The position numbers were made by a program, and so were the translations under genes. A stretch of DNA of 64,000 nucleotides. Origin: Sphingomonas desiccabilis (GTDB taxonomy: Bacteria; Pseudomonadota; Alphaproteobacteria; Sphingomonadales; Sphingomonadaceae). Of this stretch, positions 19,019-28,874 are shown piece after piece. Location of the stretch: NCBI RefSeq assembly GCF_004135605.1, contig NZ_SDPT01000001.1:310001-374000 (forward strand), in the 5' to 3' direction. Each line of letters opens with the position of its first letter. Position 1 is the stretch's first letter. Under the pieces are notes generated by a model that worked only from the letters and a program-made list of their open reading frames with translations, was not told the DNA's origin and made no database searches.

Positions 19019-19704
19019 GCGTCCTCTCCCTGCATCGCGAGCATCGCCGCGGATTGCGGCGGCTGCCCGGTGAAGCCCTTCTGCTGCGCGTGGAGCGCGC
19101 GTCCGAACGCGGGCCTGGCCTCGCCGCGGGCGACATAGGCGGCGAGCGCCGGATGCGCCTCGACCAAGCCGCTGCCGCGCAACTGGCGGAGCGTGCAGAT
19201 CATCATCAGGTCCCCGGCGGAAAAGGCGCCGTCGAGCCACGGCGCCTCCCCCAGCCGCGCGGCGAGGTCGGCGAGCCGGTCCTCCACACGGGCGCGCACC
19301 ACCGGCAGCCGGTCCTTCGCCCAGGGCTGGTCGCGCTCGAACAGCGACGCCATGCCGAAGTCGGCGATCGGCAGCTCGACGCTGTTGAGCGCGGCGAACA
19401 TCCACTGGATCGCGCGGGCTCGGGCTGCGGGATCCGCGGGAAGCAGACCGCTGCCGTTCTGGGCGATGTGCAGCACGATCGCGCCGGATTCGAACAGCAC
19501 CAGATCGCGGTCCTCATAGGTCGGCACCTGTCCGAACGGCTGGAGCGCGCGGTGGGCCGCACCCCTCTGGCTTCCCTGCGGCAGGTAGCGGACGGTGTAG
19601 GGCCGCCCGGTTTCCTCCAGCGCCCAGCGCACCGGCAGGTCGCGCACCAGGCCGCGCGCGAAATCGGGGACCCAGTCATAAGCGGTGATCACGGGCGGGG
19701 TCAT
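19015..19704 (-). CDS. Glutathione S-transferase family protein
   Basis: 229 residues. N-terminal thioredoxin-like half (ITAYDWVPDFARGLVRDLPVRWALEE, then FGQVPTYEDRDLVLFESGAIVLHIAQ with VP and ES for glutathione binding) and C-terminal helical half (WLDGAFSAGDLMMICTLRQLR). This type is frequent beside DUF1428 and VOC genes. 4-base overlaps on both sides place it in the same translationally coupled operon. Confidence 0.87.
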   Translation of the reverse strand: MTPPVITAYDWVPDFARGLVRDLPVRWALEETGRPYTVRYLPQGSQRGAAHRALQPFGQVPTYEDRDLVLFESGAIVLHIAQNGSGLLPADPAARARAIQWMFAALNSVELPIADFGMASLFERDQPWAKDRLPVVRARVEDRLADLAARLGEAPWLDGAFSAGDLMMICTLRQLRGSGLVEAHPALAAYVARGEARPAFGRALHAQQKGFTGQPPQSAAMLAMQGEDA

Positions 19705-19931
19705 GCGTCTCCCTCCTTCTTCATGCCCTTCAGCAGGGCGTAGATCGCCATCGCGTGGCCGTGGCCCAGGCCGAAGTCGGCCTTCAGCCAGTCGGTGACC
19801 TCGGTCGCCTTCACCCCCGGCGTGATGCCGCCTTCGCTGGTGAGGCCGCGGGTCGCCGCGAGCGCGCGGAAGTCCGCAGGCGTCTTGCCGGTGTTGCGCT
19901 CGATCGTGTCGAGATAGGCCTGGAAGGACAT
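19701..19931 (-). CDS. DUF4287 domain protein
   Basis: 76 residues: MSFQAYLDTIERNTGKTPADF, GVKATEVTDWLKADFGLGHGHAMAIYALLKG. This matches DUF4287, a small helical domain of unknown function often found alone or fused to DUF5655. It starts 1 base after the VOC stop and overlaps the GST gene by 4 bases. Confidence 0.83.
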   Translation of the reverse strand: MSFQAYLDTIERNTGKTPADFRALAATRGLTSEGGITPGVKATEVTDWLKADFGLGHGHAMAIYALLKGMKKEGDA

Positions 19932-19932
19932 G

Positions 19933-20361
19933 TCACGCCTCCGCCGGCTGGGCGTGAGCCTCGGCAGCGGCCGCCATGTCCATGGTGAACGGGCCCCAGC
20001 CGTGGCCGTCGAGATCGTCGAAGGCGCGGCTGTACATAAAGCCGAGATCCTCGGGATCGTGCATCTCCTTGCCCCCGGCGGCGAGGGCCGCCTGGGTGAT
20101 CGCGTCCACCTCCGCGCGGCTGTCGAAGGAGAGGGCGAGCAGGGCACCGCTGTGCGTGCGTGCCTCGATGATCTGCTTGTTCGTGAAGGTCCGGTAGAAG
20201 GCGTGTTCGAGCAGCATGACGTAGATGCTGTCCGACCAGACCATCGCCGACGCCTGTTCGTTGGAGAAGGTCGGGTTCTTCTCGAAGCCGATCGCTTCGT
20301 AGAAGGCGGTGGCCTTGGCCACGTCGGCAACCGGCAGGTTCACGAAGATCGCGCGGGGCAT
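19933..20361 (-). CDS. VOC family protein (lactoylglutathione lyase-like)
   Basis: 142 residues: MPRAIFVNLPVADVAKATAFYEAIGFEK opens a single VOC domain, with MVWSDSIYVMLLEHAFYRTF and a C-terminal DDLDGHGWGPFTMDM. It is the first gene of the seven-gene minus-strand operon and is divergent from the HxlR regulator with 61 bases between. Metal ligands typical of glyoxalase I are not clearly all present, so true lyase activity is uncertain. Confidence 0.87.
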   Translation of the reverse strand: MPRAIFVNLPVADVAKATAFYEAIGFEKNPTFSNEQASAMVWSDSIYVMLLEHAFYRTFTNKQIIEARTHSGALLALSFDSRAEVDAITQAALAAGGKEMHDPEDLGFMYSRAFDDLDGHGWGPFTMDMAAAAEAHAQPAEA

Positions 20362-20385
20362 GATGCATCCTCTCCGACTCGCTGT

Positions 20386-20414
20386 TTGACCAGCATGCCG
20401 GGACTACTTATCTT
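20386..20414 (+). promoter_or_regulatory. Candidate promoter of the HxlR gene
   Basis: TTGACC (20386-20391), a 17-base spacer and TATCTT (20409-20414). The expected transcription start falls within a few bases of the ATG at 20423, and no ribosome-binding site precedes that ATG, so the mRNA may be leaderless. The short divergent spacer would also hold the operator for the VOC/GST operon. Confidence 0.4.
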
Positions 20415-20422
20415 TGACAACC

Positions 20423-21109
20423 ATGGAGTCACAAAAAATAACTAGCTTGGAAAAGCGTTGGTACGACGATGCCTGCGGAGCGGCGCTGGGCATGGAGTTC
20501 GTCGGCGAGCGCTGGGCGTTGCTGATCATGCGCGAGCTCTTGCTGGGGCCGCGGCGGTTCGGGGAATTGCGCAGCGGGCTGCCGGGACTGAGCGCCAATG
20601 TGCTGACCCAGCGGCTCGCTTCGCTGGAGCGGTCGGGGATCGTGCGGCGCCACCGGCTACCGTCGCCCGCCAATGTCCAGGTGTACGAACTCACCCCCTG
20701 GGGACGGGAGAGCGAGCCAGTGATCCTGGCGCTCGCGCGCTGGGCGCTGCGGTCCCCGGCGCACGACCCCAGCCTGTCGTTCTCGCCCGTGTCGCTGCTG
20801 CTGTCGCTGCGCATGCTGCTGGTCCCGGAGCGGGCGGACGACTGGCGGGCGGCGGTCGGCATCCGGACGGACGAGGAGACGTTCGAGGCGCGGCTGGAGC
20901 AGGGGGAGCTGAAGGTGGCGCGCGGGCCGATGGATGGCATGGAGGCGGTGCTTTCGGGTACGTCCTCCGCCTTCCTGCCGGTGATCTATGGCGGGATGCC
21001 GCTGGCGGCAGCCGAGAGGGCCGGAATGCTCCGCGTCGAAGGGAACCGCGCGGTCGCGGAGCGGTTCGTCACTCTCTTCGCCCTGCCGGACAAGGTGGCC
21101 GTTGAGTAA
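20423..21109 (+). CDS. HxlR-family transcriptional regulator
   Basis: 228 residues from the ATG at 20423; an in-frame TTG at 20414 is the alternative start. The winged-helix HxlR domain covers residues about 12-100: ACGAALGMEFVGERWALLIMREL, RRFGELRSGLPGLSANVLTQRLASLERSGIV and YELTPWGRE. Residues 110-228 form an extra C-terminal domain that may bind a ligand or resemble an SCP2-like fold. It probably controls the divergent VOC/GST operon and itself. Confidence 0.87.
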   Translation: MESQKITSLEKRWYDDACGAALGMEFVGERWALLIMRELLLGPRRFGELRSGLPGLSANVLTQRLASLERSGIVRRHRLPSPANVQVYELTPWGRESEPVILALARWALRSPAHDPSLSFSPVSLLLSLRMLLVPERADDWRAAVGIRTDEETFEARLEQGELKVARGPMDGMEAVLSGTSSAFLPVIYGGMPLAAAERAGMLRVEGNRAVAERFVTLFALPDKVAVE

Positions 21110-21167
21110 GGCCCCGCGTTCGTCCTAAAGCGGGCCTAAGCCCCGGCGAAGGGCACGAAAGGCTTTC

Positions 21168-22172
21168 ATGACCAGCACCTCCGACCTCCAGCTCGACCGC
21201 AGCGAAACCACCGTCCTCGACGCACCGGACCGCACCGTGGAGGTGCGCGAGGTGTTCGGCATCGACATCGACATGAAGGTGCCGGCCTTCAGCATCGCCG
21301 ACGAGCGCGTGCCGGACGCCGATCCCGCCTATGTGTTCGATCCGGACACCACGCTCGCGATCCTGGCGGGCTTTGCGCATAATCGCCGCGTGATGGTGCA
21401 GGGCTATCACGGCACCGGCAAGTCGACGCACATCGAGCAGGTGGCGGCGCGCCTCAATTGGCCGTCGATCCGCATCAACCTGGACGCGCACATCAGCCGC
21501 ATCGACCTGATCGGCCGCGATGCGATCGTGCTGAAGGACGGCCAGCAGGTCACCGAGTTCCGCGAGGGCCTGCTGCCCTGGGCGCTGCAGACGCCGACCG
21601 CGCTCGTCTTCGACGAATATGACGCCGGCCGCCCGGACGTGATGTTCGTGATCCAGCGCGTGCTGGAGACCGAGGGCAAGTTGACGCTGCTCGACCAGAA
21701 CCGCGTAATCCGCCCAAACCCGTACTTCCGCCTGTTCGCGACCGCCAACACGGTGGGCCTGGGCGACACCAGCGGGCTCTATCACGGCACCCAGCAGATC
21801 AACCAGGGCCAGATGGATCGCTGGAACATCGTCGTCACGCTCAACTATCTGCCGGCCGAGACCGAGGCGAACATCGTGCTCGCCAAGTCGGGCGAATACG
21901 ACCAGGCCGGCGGCAAGGAGACGGTGGAGAAGATGGTCCGCGTGGCCGAGCTCACCCGCCGCGGCTTCATCAACGGCGACATCTCGACCGTGATGAGCCC
22001 GCGCACCGTCATCACCTGGGCGCAGAACGCGCTGATCTTCAAGGACGTGGGCTTCGCCTTCCGCCTGTCGTTCCTCAACAAGTGCGACGAGGCGGAGCGC
22101 GGGCTGGTGGCGGAATATTACCAGCGCGTGTTCGGCAAGGACCTGCCGGAAAGCGTGGCGAAGAAGGGCTAA
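21168..22172 (+). CDS. cobS: Aerobic cobaltochelatase subunit CobS
   Basis: 334 residues, an AAA+ ATPase with Walker [10 protein letters not shown] (79-87), Walker B ALVFDEYD and the CobS N-terminal region [14 protein letters not shown]. CobS and CobT form the ATPase complex that drives cobalt insertion into hydrogenobyrinic acid a,c-diamide by CobN in aerobic B12 synthesis. cobT follows with no gap. No cobN or other B12 gene is in the window. A separate cobS-cobT pair is usual in Alphaproteobacteria. Confidence 0.95.
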   Translation: MTSTSDLQLDRSETTVLDAPDRTVEVREVFGIDIDMKVPAFSIADERVPDADPAYVFDPDTTLAILAGFAHNRRVMVQGYHGTGKSTHIEQVAARLNWPSIRINLDAHISRIDLIGRDAIVLKDGQQVTEFREGLLPWALQTPTALVFDEYDAGRPDVMFVIQRVLETEGKLTLLDQNRVIRPNPYFRLFATANTVGLGDTSGLYHGTQQINQGQMDRWNIVVTLNYLPAETEANIVLAKSGEYDQAGGKETVEKMVRVAELTRRGFINGDISTVMSPRTVITWAQNALIFKDVGFAFRLSFLNKCDEAERGLVAEYYQRVFGKDLPESVAKKG

Positions 22173-24002
22173 GTGGCGACGGACACGCTTCTCGACCAGT
22201 TCCGCGACGCGTTGCGGGGCACTGCGCGCGCGATCTCGGGCGATGCGGAGGTGGAGCTTGGCTTCACCGCCGATGCGCCCGCTGCATCCGGTCGGCACAT
22301 CAAGGTACCGATGCCCGCACGCGCGCTGCCGCCCGAGCAGGTGGCGGAGGCCCGCGGCTTTGCCGACGGCTTCGCGCTCCGCATGCGGTTGCACGACCAT
22401 GCGCTGCATGCGCGCAACGCCCCTGCCGATGCGGTGGCGCGCGCCGTGTTCGATGCGGCCGAGACCGCGCGTGTCGAGGCGCTGGGGTCGCAGGGCTATG
22501 CCGGTATTGCCGACAACCTCGACCAGGCGCTGGCGATGCGGCTGCGCACCGATCCGCTCGCGCGGGCGCGGACCCGCGCCGAGGTGCCGCTGTCGACCGC
22601 GGTCGGCCTGATGGTGCGCGAGCGGCTGACGGGCAAGCTGCCGCCGGCATCGGTGGCCCCGGGCATGGCGCTGGTGCACGGCTGGATCGAGGAGCGGGCC
22701 GGCGAGGCGCTCGACGCGCTGGCGGCGACGGTGGGCGACCAGGCGGCGTTCGCGCGTGCGACCACGCGCATGCTCGAGGGCCTGGAGCTGGTGCAGGGCG
22801 AGGTGGAGCCCGAGGACAGCGACGAGGGCGGCGAGGAGGACGAGAGCACCGAGGACCAGTCGCAGGACGACGGCGACGAAGGCGAGGCCGAGGAGCAGCC
22901 GGGCGGCGAGGGCGAGGTCGAGGCGCGCGGGCAGGATCGGCGCGAAGACGAGGCCGGCGGCGAGGGCGAGGATCGCACCGACGACGCGGCCGAGGACGGC
23001 GAGGGCGAGCCCGGCGACGAGGGCGACGGCATGATGCCGGTGCGCCCGAACCGCGACTGGTCCGACCAGCCCGCGCAGTTCGACTACAAGGCCTTCACGA
23101 CCGCGTTCGACGAGGTGGTGGCGGCCACCGAACTGTGCGATTCCGACGAGCTCGATCGCCTGCGCGCCTATCTCGACCAGCAGCTGACCCAATTGCAGGG
23201 CGTGGTGACGAAGCTCGCCAACCGGCTGCAGCGGCGGCTGATGGCGCAGCAGTCGCGCAGCTGGGACTTCGACCAGGAGGAGGGGCTGCTCGATGCGGCG
23301 CGGCTGGCGCGCGTCGTCATCAACCCGGGCCAGTCGCTGTCGTACAAGATCGAGCGCGAGGCCGAGTTCCGCGACACGGTGGTGACGCTGCTGATCGATA
23401 ATTCGGGCTCGATGCGGGGCCGTCCGATCTCGATCGCGGCGATCAGCGCCGACATTCTGGCGCGCACGCTGGAGCGGGTGGGCGTCAAGGTCGAGGTGCT
23501 GGGCTTCACGACGCGCGCCTGGAAGGGCGGCCAGTCGCGCGAGGCGTGGCTGGCGGCAGGGCGGCCGCCGCAGCCCGGCCGCCTGAACGACGTGCGCCAC
23601 ATCGTCTACAAGCAGGCCGACGAGCCGTGGCGCCGCGCGAAAAAGGCGCTGGGCCTGATGATGCGCGAGGGGCTGCTCAAGGAGAACATCGACGGCGAGG
23701 CGCTGCTGTGGGCGCATGGGCGGCTGATCGCCCGGCCAGAGGACCGCAAGGTGCTGATGGTCATTTCCGACGGCGCGCCGGTGGACGACTCCACCCTGTC
23801 GGTGAACTCGGGCAGCTATCTCGAGAAGCACCTGCGCCAGGTGATCGGCTGGATCGAGGGACGCTCGCCCGTCGAGCTGGTGGCGATCGGCATCGGCCAT
23901 GACGTCACCCGCTGGTATTCGCGCGCCGTCACGATCATGGACGCCGAGCAGCTGGCCGGCACGATGATCGACCAGCTCGCCGCGCTGTTCGACACGCCGT
24001 GA
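22173..24002 (+). CDS. cobT: Aerobic cobaltochelatase subunit CobT
   Basis: 609 residues from a GTG directly after the cobS TAA. An N-terminal helical domain is followed by a strongly acidic linker (about 208-285, rich in Glu/Asp/Gly) and a C-terminal VWA domain with MIDAS motif DNSGS (409-413). The acidic stretch and VWA domain are typical of CobT, which assembles with CobS. Its TGA overlaps the GTG of the next gene by 4 bases (GTGA). Confidence 0.95.
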   Translation: MATDTLLDQFRDALRGTARAISGDAEVELGFTADAPAASGRHIKVPMPARALPPEQVAEARGFADGFALRMRLHDHALHARNAPADAVARAVFDAAETARVEALGSQGYAGIADNLDQALAMRLRTDPLARARTRAEVPLSTAVGLMVRERLTGKLPPASVAPGMALVHGWIEERAGEALDALAATVGDQAAFARATTRMLEGLELVQGEVEPEDSDEGGEEDESTEDQSQDDGDEGEAEEQPGGEGEVEARGQDRREDEAGGEGEDRTDDAAEDGEGEPGDEGDGMMPVRPNRDWSDQPAQFDYKAFTTAFDEVVAATELCDSDELDRLRAYLDQQLTQLQGVVTKLANRLQRRLMAQQSRSWDFDQEEGLLDAARLARVVINPGQSLSYKIEREAEFRDTVVTLLIDNSGSMRGRPISIAAISADILARTLERVGVKVEVLGFTTRAWKGGQSREAWLAAGRPPQPGRLNDVRHIVYKQADEPWRRAKKALGLMMREGLLKENIDGEALLWAHGRLIARPEDRKVLMVISDGAPVDDSTLSVNSGSYLEKHLRQVIGWIEGRSPVELVAIGIGHDVTRWYSRAVTIMDAEQLAGTMIDQLAALFDTP

Positions 24003-24256
24003 AGGACGTGGAGCCGCCGCCGGGCGGCTTCGCCGGGCCGGTCAAGCGATCGGTGACGATCGCCGGGCACCAGACCTCCATCAGCCTGGAGCCGCTGTTT
24101 TGGCAGACGCTGGAACAGGCGGCTGCGGCGCGCGCGCTGCCGCTCAACGCGCTGATCGCGGCGATCGACGTCGCCCGCATCCAGTCCGACGATCCGCCCA
24201 ACCTCGCCAGTGCGCTGCGCTCCTGGCTGCTCCGCGAGGCGATGCGACAAACCTGA
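23999..24256 (+). CDS. Ribbon-helix-helix domain protein
   Basis: 85 residues from GTG at 23999. [43 protein letters not shown] is the pattern of the RHH_4 family: one beta strand and two helices. Proteins of this family occur next to cobT in sphingomonads; function is not established. The 4-base overlap indicates coupling to cobT. Confidence 0.78.
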   Translation: MKDVEPPPGGFAGPVKRSVTIAGHQTSISLEPLFWQTLEQAAAARALPLNALIAAIDVARIQSDDPPNLASALRSWLLREAMRQT

Positions 24257-24263
24257 TAGTCAG

Positions 24264-24301
24264 TCGCAATAGCGTTGACTCTGCAAATCCCTCGCAATAG
24301 C
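24264..24301 (+). promoter_or_regulatory. Candidate iron-responsive operator with direct repeats
   Basis: TCGCAATAGC occurs at 24264-24273 and again at 24292-24301, with TTGACT at 24275-24280 between them as a possible -35 element. It lies just upstream of the siderophore receptor gene. The AT-rich GCAAT elements resemble those upstream of the two other iron genes at 27468 and 31981. Assignment to Fur or another regulator is inference. Confidence 0.35.
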
Positions 24302-24332
24302 AGTGCTGCACCATTGCAAGGGGGAACTATCC

Positions 24333-26714
24333 TTGAAACAGCGCAGCGCTGCCCGGACATCGGGCGCCACCTTTCTGGCGCTTTCCTGCGTCGGCTTCAT
24401 CGCCTCCAGCCCGGCGACCGCCGGTCCCGCGGATCCCGCCGCGAAACACCGTGCCGCCGAGCCGGACGACCAGATCCTGCGCACCGACGAGGTGGTGGTG
24501 ACCGGCGAGGTCTATTCGCCGCGGCAGGAGAGCCCGAAGAACACCCGCAAGGTCCGCGACACGCCGCAGACCGTGACGGTCATCACCAACGAGACCATCG
24601 AGCAGCAGAACCTGCTGACGCTGCGTGACGTGCTGACGACGGTGCCGGGCATCACCTTTGGCGCCGGCGAGGGCGGGGGCGGCTATGGCGACGCGATCAA
24701 CCTGCGCGGCTATTCGGCCAACAGCGACATCACCCAGGACGGGGTGCGCGACAGCGCGCAATATACCCGCACCGATTCGTTCAACCTGGAACAGCTGGAG
24801 GTCGTGAACGGCGCCAACTCGGTCTATGCCGGATCGGGTTCGGTCGGCGGATCGATCAACCTGGTGACCAAGCGCCCGCTGGCGATCGACCGCACGGTGG
24901 TGACCGGCGGTGTCGGCACCGACGCCTATTACCGCGGCACCGTGGACACCAACGTCCGCGTGAGCGACCTGGTGGCGGTGCGGCTGAACGCGATGGCGCA
25001 CAAGAACGACGTGCCGGGGCGCGACGTGGAAAACTATCGCCGCTGGGGCCTGGCGCCGTCGGTGACGATCGGGATCGAGGGGCCGACGCGGCTGACCTTC
25101 CAGTACCTCCACCAGGAGGACGAGAACATCCCGCAATACGGCGTGCCCTACTACATCAACGCGACGAACGACGGGCCGCTGCCGGGCGTCGACCGCAGCA
25201 GCTATTACGGCTTCCGCAACATCGACACGCAGGAAAGCAACCTCGACCAGTTCACCGCGACGTTCGAGCATGAGTTCAGCGACCGGGTGAGCATCCGCAA
25301 TCTGACGCGCTGGCAGGATGTGCGCCAGCTCACGCTGGTCGATCCGCCGCAGGGGACGTTCTGCCTGGCCTCTGGCCTGCTCGCGACCGGTGTTGCGTGC
25401 CCGGCCAACACGCCGGCCGGCTTCTACCTGCCGTCCGGCCCGCGCGGGAACACGCGCGACACCCGCAACCAGCTGGCGTTCAACCAGACCGACCTGCGCG
25501 CGGTGGTGGACACCGGGGGCATCGAGCACACCATCACCCTGGGTGCTGCGGCCAGCTGGGAGAAGTTCTTCCTGGCGAGCGGCAATTCGCTGCGCAATCC
25601 GGACGGATCCACCCCGTTCACCAGCCTGCCGCTGATGTCGATCGGCAACCCGAACGACGTGGTGAGCGGGCCAGCCGGCTTCACCTATGGCAACAACGTC
25701 TACGACGGGCCGGTGAACTTCATCCCCAGCGCGCGCCAGACCGGGGTGCTGGAGAACTACGCCGCCTATCTCTTCGACGCGATCAAGTTCTCGGATCATT
25801 TCGAGATCAACGGCGGCGTTCGTTACGAGCACAACAAGGGCTGGAACCGCAGCGACGTCGTGCAGGCGACGAGCACCGGTGCCGTACCGCTGGGCACGGT
25901 CACACCGGGCCCGCGCCTCGACAACACGGACGACCTGTTCTCGTATCGCATCGGCGCGGTCTACAAGCCGGTCGAGGCCGTCAGCCTCTATGCCGCCTAT
26001 GGCAACTCGAAGACGCCGTCGAAGACCTCGGTCAACGGTTCGTGTACCGAAGCCACCTGCAACGTGAAGCCGGAGAGTGCCAAAAATTACGAGATCGGCG
26101 CCAAGGCGGAGCTGTCGGGTGGGCGGCTGCTGCTGACCGCGGCGGCGTTCCGCAACGAACGCGACCAGTACAAGGTGGCGACCGGCGATCCGACCATTCC
26201 GGAGCAGCAGCTTGACGGGAAGTCGCGGGTCGACGGGATCGCGCTGGGCGCCGTCGGGCGGATCACGCCCGCATGGACGATCACCGCCAACTATACCTAT
26301 CTCGACAGCGAGGTGCTGCGCAGCATCGCCCGCAACGCGCCCGCCGGCACGATCGACCCGCAGCGGGGCAATCCGCTCACCAACACGCCCGAGCATTCGG
26401 GCAGCCTGTTCACCACCTATCGCCTGCCGTTCGGGCTTCAGCTGGGCTATGGGCTGACCCACCAGGGCAGCTTCTACCTCAGCAACAGCACGCCGGACGC
26501 CGTCACCGTGCTGTACAAGGTCGACGATTATCTCGTGCACAACGCCTATCTGGCGTACGACTTCACGCCAAGCTTCTCCGCGCAGCTGAACGTCAAGAAC
26601 GTGGGCGACACGGAATATTACACCCGCGTCCGCAACAACGCCTCGACGGGCGTCGGCTGGGCGACCCCGGGCGAGGCACGATCCGCGGTGCTGACGCTCA
26701 GCTACCGCATGTAA
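24333..26714 (+). CDS. TonB-dependent catecholate siderophore receptor, Fiu-like
   Basis: 793 residues from TTG at 24333, chosen because AAGGGGG (24318-24324) precedes it at good spacing; a GTG at 24303 would have no such site. A signal peptide ends near [10 protein letters not shown]. The plug domain begins with [14 protein letters not shown] and includes [15 protein letters not shown] and [19 protein letters not shown]; the remainder is the 22-strand barrel ending in LTLSYRM. Plug and barrel details fit Fiu-type receptors for catechol siderophores. A PiuC-type gene follows, a pairing seen in many bacteria. Confidence 0.95.
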   Translation: MKQRSAARTSGATFLALSCVGFIASSPATAGPADPAAKHRAAEPDDQILRTDEVVVTGEVYSPRQESPKNTRKVRDTPQTVTVITNETIEQQNLLTLRDVLTTVPGITFGAGEGGGGYGDAINLRGYSANSDITQDGVRDSAQYTRTDSFNLEQLEVVNGANSVYAGSGSVGGSINLVTKRPLAIDRTVVTGGVGTDAYYRGTVDTNVRVSDLVAVRLNAMAHKNDVPGRDVENYRRWGLAPSVTIGIEGPTRLTFQYLHQEDENIPQYGVPYYINATNDGPLPGVDRSSYYGFRNIDTQESNLDQFTATFEHEFSDRVSIRNLTRWQDVRQLTLVDPPQGTFCLASGLLATGVACPANTPAGFYLPSGPRGNTRDTRNQLAFNQTDLRAVVDTGGIEHTITLGAAASWEKFFLASGNSLRNPDGSTPFTSLPLMSIGNPNDVVSGPAGFTYGNNVYDGPVNFIPSARQTGVLENYAAYLFDAIKFSDHFEINGGVRYEHNKGWNRSDVVQATSTGAVPLGTVTPGPRLDNTDDLFSYRIGAVYKPVEAVSLYAAYGNSKTPSKTSVNGSCTEATCNVKPESAKNYEIGAKAELSGGRLLLTAAAFRNERDQYKVATGDPTIPEQQLDGKSRVDGIALGAVGRITPAWTITANYTYLDSEVLRSIARNAPAGTIDPQRGNPLTNTPEHSGSLFTTYRLPFGLQLGYGLTHQGSFYLSNSTPDAVTVLYKVDDYLVHNAYLAYDFTPSFSAQLNVKNVGDTEYYTRVRNNASTGVGWATPGEARSAVLTLSYRM

Positions 26715-26773
26715 GCCAGGCCGGGGCTGCGGCGCCCCGATTTGCCGCGGCCCCGGAAACAAGGACGCCACCA

Positions 26774-27457
26774 ATGCTGATCGCCATTCCCGAGGTGCTC
26801 GATGCCGCTGCCGTCCGGCGGCTGCGGGGGATCATCGACGCCGCCGAATGGGTGGACGGGAACGTCACCTCCGGCCACCAGTCCGCGCTCGCCAAGCGCA
26901 ACGAGCAGCTGCCGGAAGCGTCGCCCGCGGCGAAGGAAGCGGGTGGCATGATCCTGGAAGCGCTGGGCCGCACGCCGCTGTTCGTGGCGGCGGCGCTGCC
27001 GGCCAAGGTGTTTCCGCCGCTGTTCAACCGCTATGGCGTGGGCCAGACGTTCGGCGCGCACGTCGACAATGCGGTGCGGATCCAGCGGGGCACGGACTTT
27101 CGCATCCGCAGCGATCTTTCCGCGACGCTGTTCCTGGAGGAGCCGTCCGCCTATGACGGCGGCGAGCTGGTGATCGAGGGGCAGTTCGGCGTGCAGAGCG
27201 TCAAGCTGCCGGCCGGGCACATGATCCTCTATCCCGCATCCAGCCTCCACCGGGTGGAGCCGGTCACGCGGGGGAGGCGGGTCGCGTCCTTCTTCTGGAT
27301 GCAGTCGATGGTACGCGACGATGGCGAGCGCCGGATCCTGTTCGAGCTCGACCAGTCGGTGCAGCGGCTTGCGGGCGAGCTGGGCCATGCCGACCGCTCG
27401 GTGATCGAGCTGACCGGCGTCTACCACAATCTGCTGCGGCGCTGGGCCGAGATCTGA
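26774..27457 (+). CDS. piuC: Fe2+-dependent dioxygenase, PiuC/YbiX family
   Basis: 227 residues from the ATG at 26774. The 2-oxoglutarate/Fe(II) dioxygenase core has HxD at His96-Asp98 (FGAHVDN) and the distal His159 (SSLHRVEPV) with [13 protein letters not shown] carrying the Arg for 2-oxoglutarate. PiuC proteins accompany TonB-dependent siderophore receptors and are induced by iron limitation; the substrate is unknown. It is 59 bases after the receptor gene and probably co-transcribed. Confidence 0.95.
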   Translation: MLIAIPEVLDAAAVRRLRGIIDAAEWVDGNVTSGHQSALAKRNEQLPEASPAAKEAGGMILEALGRTPLFVAAALPAKVFPPLFNRYGVGQTFGAHVDNAVRIQRGTDFRIRSDLSATLFLEEPSAYDGGELVIEGQFGVQSVKLPAGHMILYPASSLHRVEPVTRGRRVASFFWMQSMVRDDGERRILFELDQSVQRLAGELGHADRSVIELTGVYHNLLRRWAEI

Positions 27458-27467
27458 GCACCTTGAT

Positions 27468-27486
27468 GTTGCGACTTGTTCGCAAC
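27468..27486 (+). promoter_or_regulatory. Inverted repeat upstream of the PepSY gene, candidate Fur-type operator
   Basis: GTTGCGA (27468-27474) and TCGCAAC (27480-27486) form a perfect 7-5-7 inverted repeat, 57 bases before the PepSY start and 11 after the piuC stop. Iron regulators of Alphaproteobacteria bind imperfect 7-1-7 palindromes with GCAA/TTGC elements. It suggests the PepSY gene can be transcribed separately under iron control. Confidence 0.45.
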
Positions 27487-27542
27487 TTTCGGCTGCCCTA
27501 TGCCCGCGCGATGCCGGCGAGAACCCATCCCGAGGCAAGACC

Positions 27543-28709
27543 GTGACGCGCGGGACCGTCCGCGCCTGGTACCTGGTGCACAAATGGACCAGCATCGTCT
27601 GCACGGCATTCCTGCTGATGCTCTGCGTGACCGGCTTGCCGCTGATCTTCCATGACGAGATCAACCGGCTGAGCGGCGGCGACGTGGCCGCGGGAATGAC
27701 GGGCCAGGGTTCGTCGGGCGCGGGGCCGGGGCTGTTGCCGCTCGACGCCATGCTCGCCAGGGCGCTGGCCGCGCGCCCGGGCGAGGTGCCGCTGTTCATG
27801 GCGTTCGACAACGACCGGCCGCTGATGACCATCACCACCGGCCCGCGCCCCGATGCGCCCGTGGCCGAGATGACGATGCAGATCTACAATCGCGCGACCG
27901 GCGAGCTTGCGGAGATCGCGTCGGAGGAAGGCGTGATGCACTTCCTGCTCCAACTGCACACCGACATGTTCCTGGGGTTGCCGGGGATGTTGTTCCTGGG
28001 GGCGATGGGGGGCGTGTTCGTCGCCTCGATCGTATCGGGGGTGGTCCTCTATGCGCCGTTCATGCGCAAGCTCGACTTCGGGACGCTGCGGACCTCGCGC
28101 AGCCGGCGGCTGAAGTGGCTCGACACACACAACCTGCTCGGCATCGTGGCGCTTGCCTGGATGCTGGTGGTGGGGCTGACGGGCGTCATCAACGCGCTGG
28201 CGACGCCGATCATGCAGCTGTGGCAGGCGGACGAGCTGGCCGAGATGACGCGGGCGTATGCGGGGCGCCCGGCGCTGCCGGTGTCTCGCTACGGCTCGCT
28301 CGACCGGGCGATGGCGGAGGCGCGGCGGGCGCGGCCGGGCAGCAACCCGCAGTTCATCGCCTTCCCGGGCGGCAGCTTCAGCAGCCGGCATCATTATGCC
28401 GTGTTCCTGCAGGGCGACACGCCGCTCACCGAGCGGCTGCTGACGCCGGCGCTGATCGATGCGGAGACCGGCCGGCTGACGGACGTGCGGCCGTTGCCCT
28501 GGTATGGCCAGGCACTGCTGCTGTCGCAGCCGCTGCATTTCGGCGACTATGGCGCGCTGCCGCTCAAGATCCTTTGGGCGGTGCTGGACCTCTTCACGAT
28601 CCTGATCCTGGGATCGGGGCTGTACCTGTGGCTCGGCAAGCGGCGCGCGCCGCTACCGGCGCGGGTGCGCGAGGTGGAGAGCGGCGGCGAGTGGGTGCCG
28701 GCGGAATGA
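27543..28709 (+). CDS. PepSY-associated transmembrane protein
   Basis: 388 residues from GTG at 27543. It begins with WYLVHKWTSIVCTAFLLMLCVTGLPLIFHDE, the first of four membrane helices with the conserved HKW/His. Other helices are near residues 145-170 (LPGMLFLGAMGGVFVASIVSGVVL), 195-225 and 340-365, with PepSY-type periplasmic segments between. PepSY_TM proteins with paired His residues are thought to carry haem or electrons for ferric-siderophore reduction. It follows the receptor and PiuC genes. Confidence 0.92.
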   Translation: MTRGTVRAWYLVHKWTSIVCTAFLLMLCVTGLPLIFHDEINRLSGGDVAAGMTGQGSSGAGPGLLPLDAMLARALAARPGEVPLFMAFDNDRPLMTITTGPRPDAPVAEMTMQIYNRATGELAEIASEEGVMHFLLQLHTDMFLGLPGMLFLGAMGGVFVASIVSGVVLYAPFMRKLDFGTLRTSRSRRLKWLDTHNLLGIVALAWMLVVGLTGVINALATPIMQLWQADELAEMTRAYAGRPALPVSRYGSLDRAMAEARRARPGSNPQFIAFPGGSFSSRHHYAVFLQGDTPLTERLLTPALIDAETGRLTDVRPLPWYGQALLLSQPLHFGDYGALPLKILWAVLDLFTILILGSGLYLWLGKRRAPLPARVREVESGGEWVPAE

Positions 28710-28870
28710 TCCGGTCGACCTTCGCGCTGCCGACGCTGATCGCGCTCCTGTCGGTGGTGGGGCTGGTGAGCGCGCTGACCGGCGACGGCGTGCGCGACGT
28801 GCTCTCGTGGATCGCGCTGGCGGTGCCGCTGGTCGGGGTCGGCTGGGCAATGCGCGTCCAGCGGCGCTGA
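28706..28870 (+). CDS. Small two-helix membrane protein (54 aa)
   Basis: The ATG at 28706 shares ATGA with the PepSY stop. The product has two hydrophobic helices (LPTLIALLSVVGLVSALTG and LSWIALAVPLVGVGWAM) and a basic C-terminus. Such small proteins commonly follow PepSY genes in iron-uptake operons, but none has a known role. It converges with apbE, leaving 4 bases between stops. Confidence 0.72.
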   Translation: MIRSTFALPTLIALLSVVGLVSALTGDGVRDVLSWIALAVPLVGVGWAMRVQRR

Positions 28871-28874
28871 CGGC

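Noticed and set aside
21069..23900. 943-codon minus-strand frame across cobS-cobT
   Set aside because: His/Arg/Leu-rich shadow; all recognisable domains are on the plus strand.
24327..26774. 815-codon minus-strand frame across the siderophore receptor
   Set aside because: Shadow of the receptor gene with no domain content.
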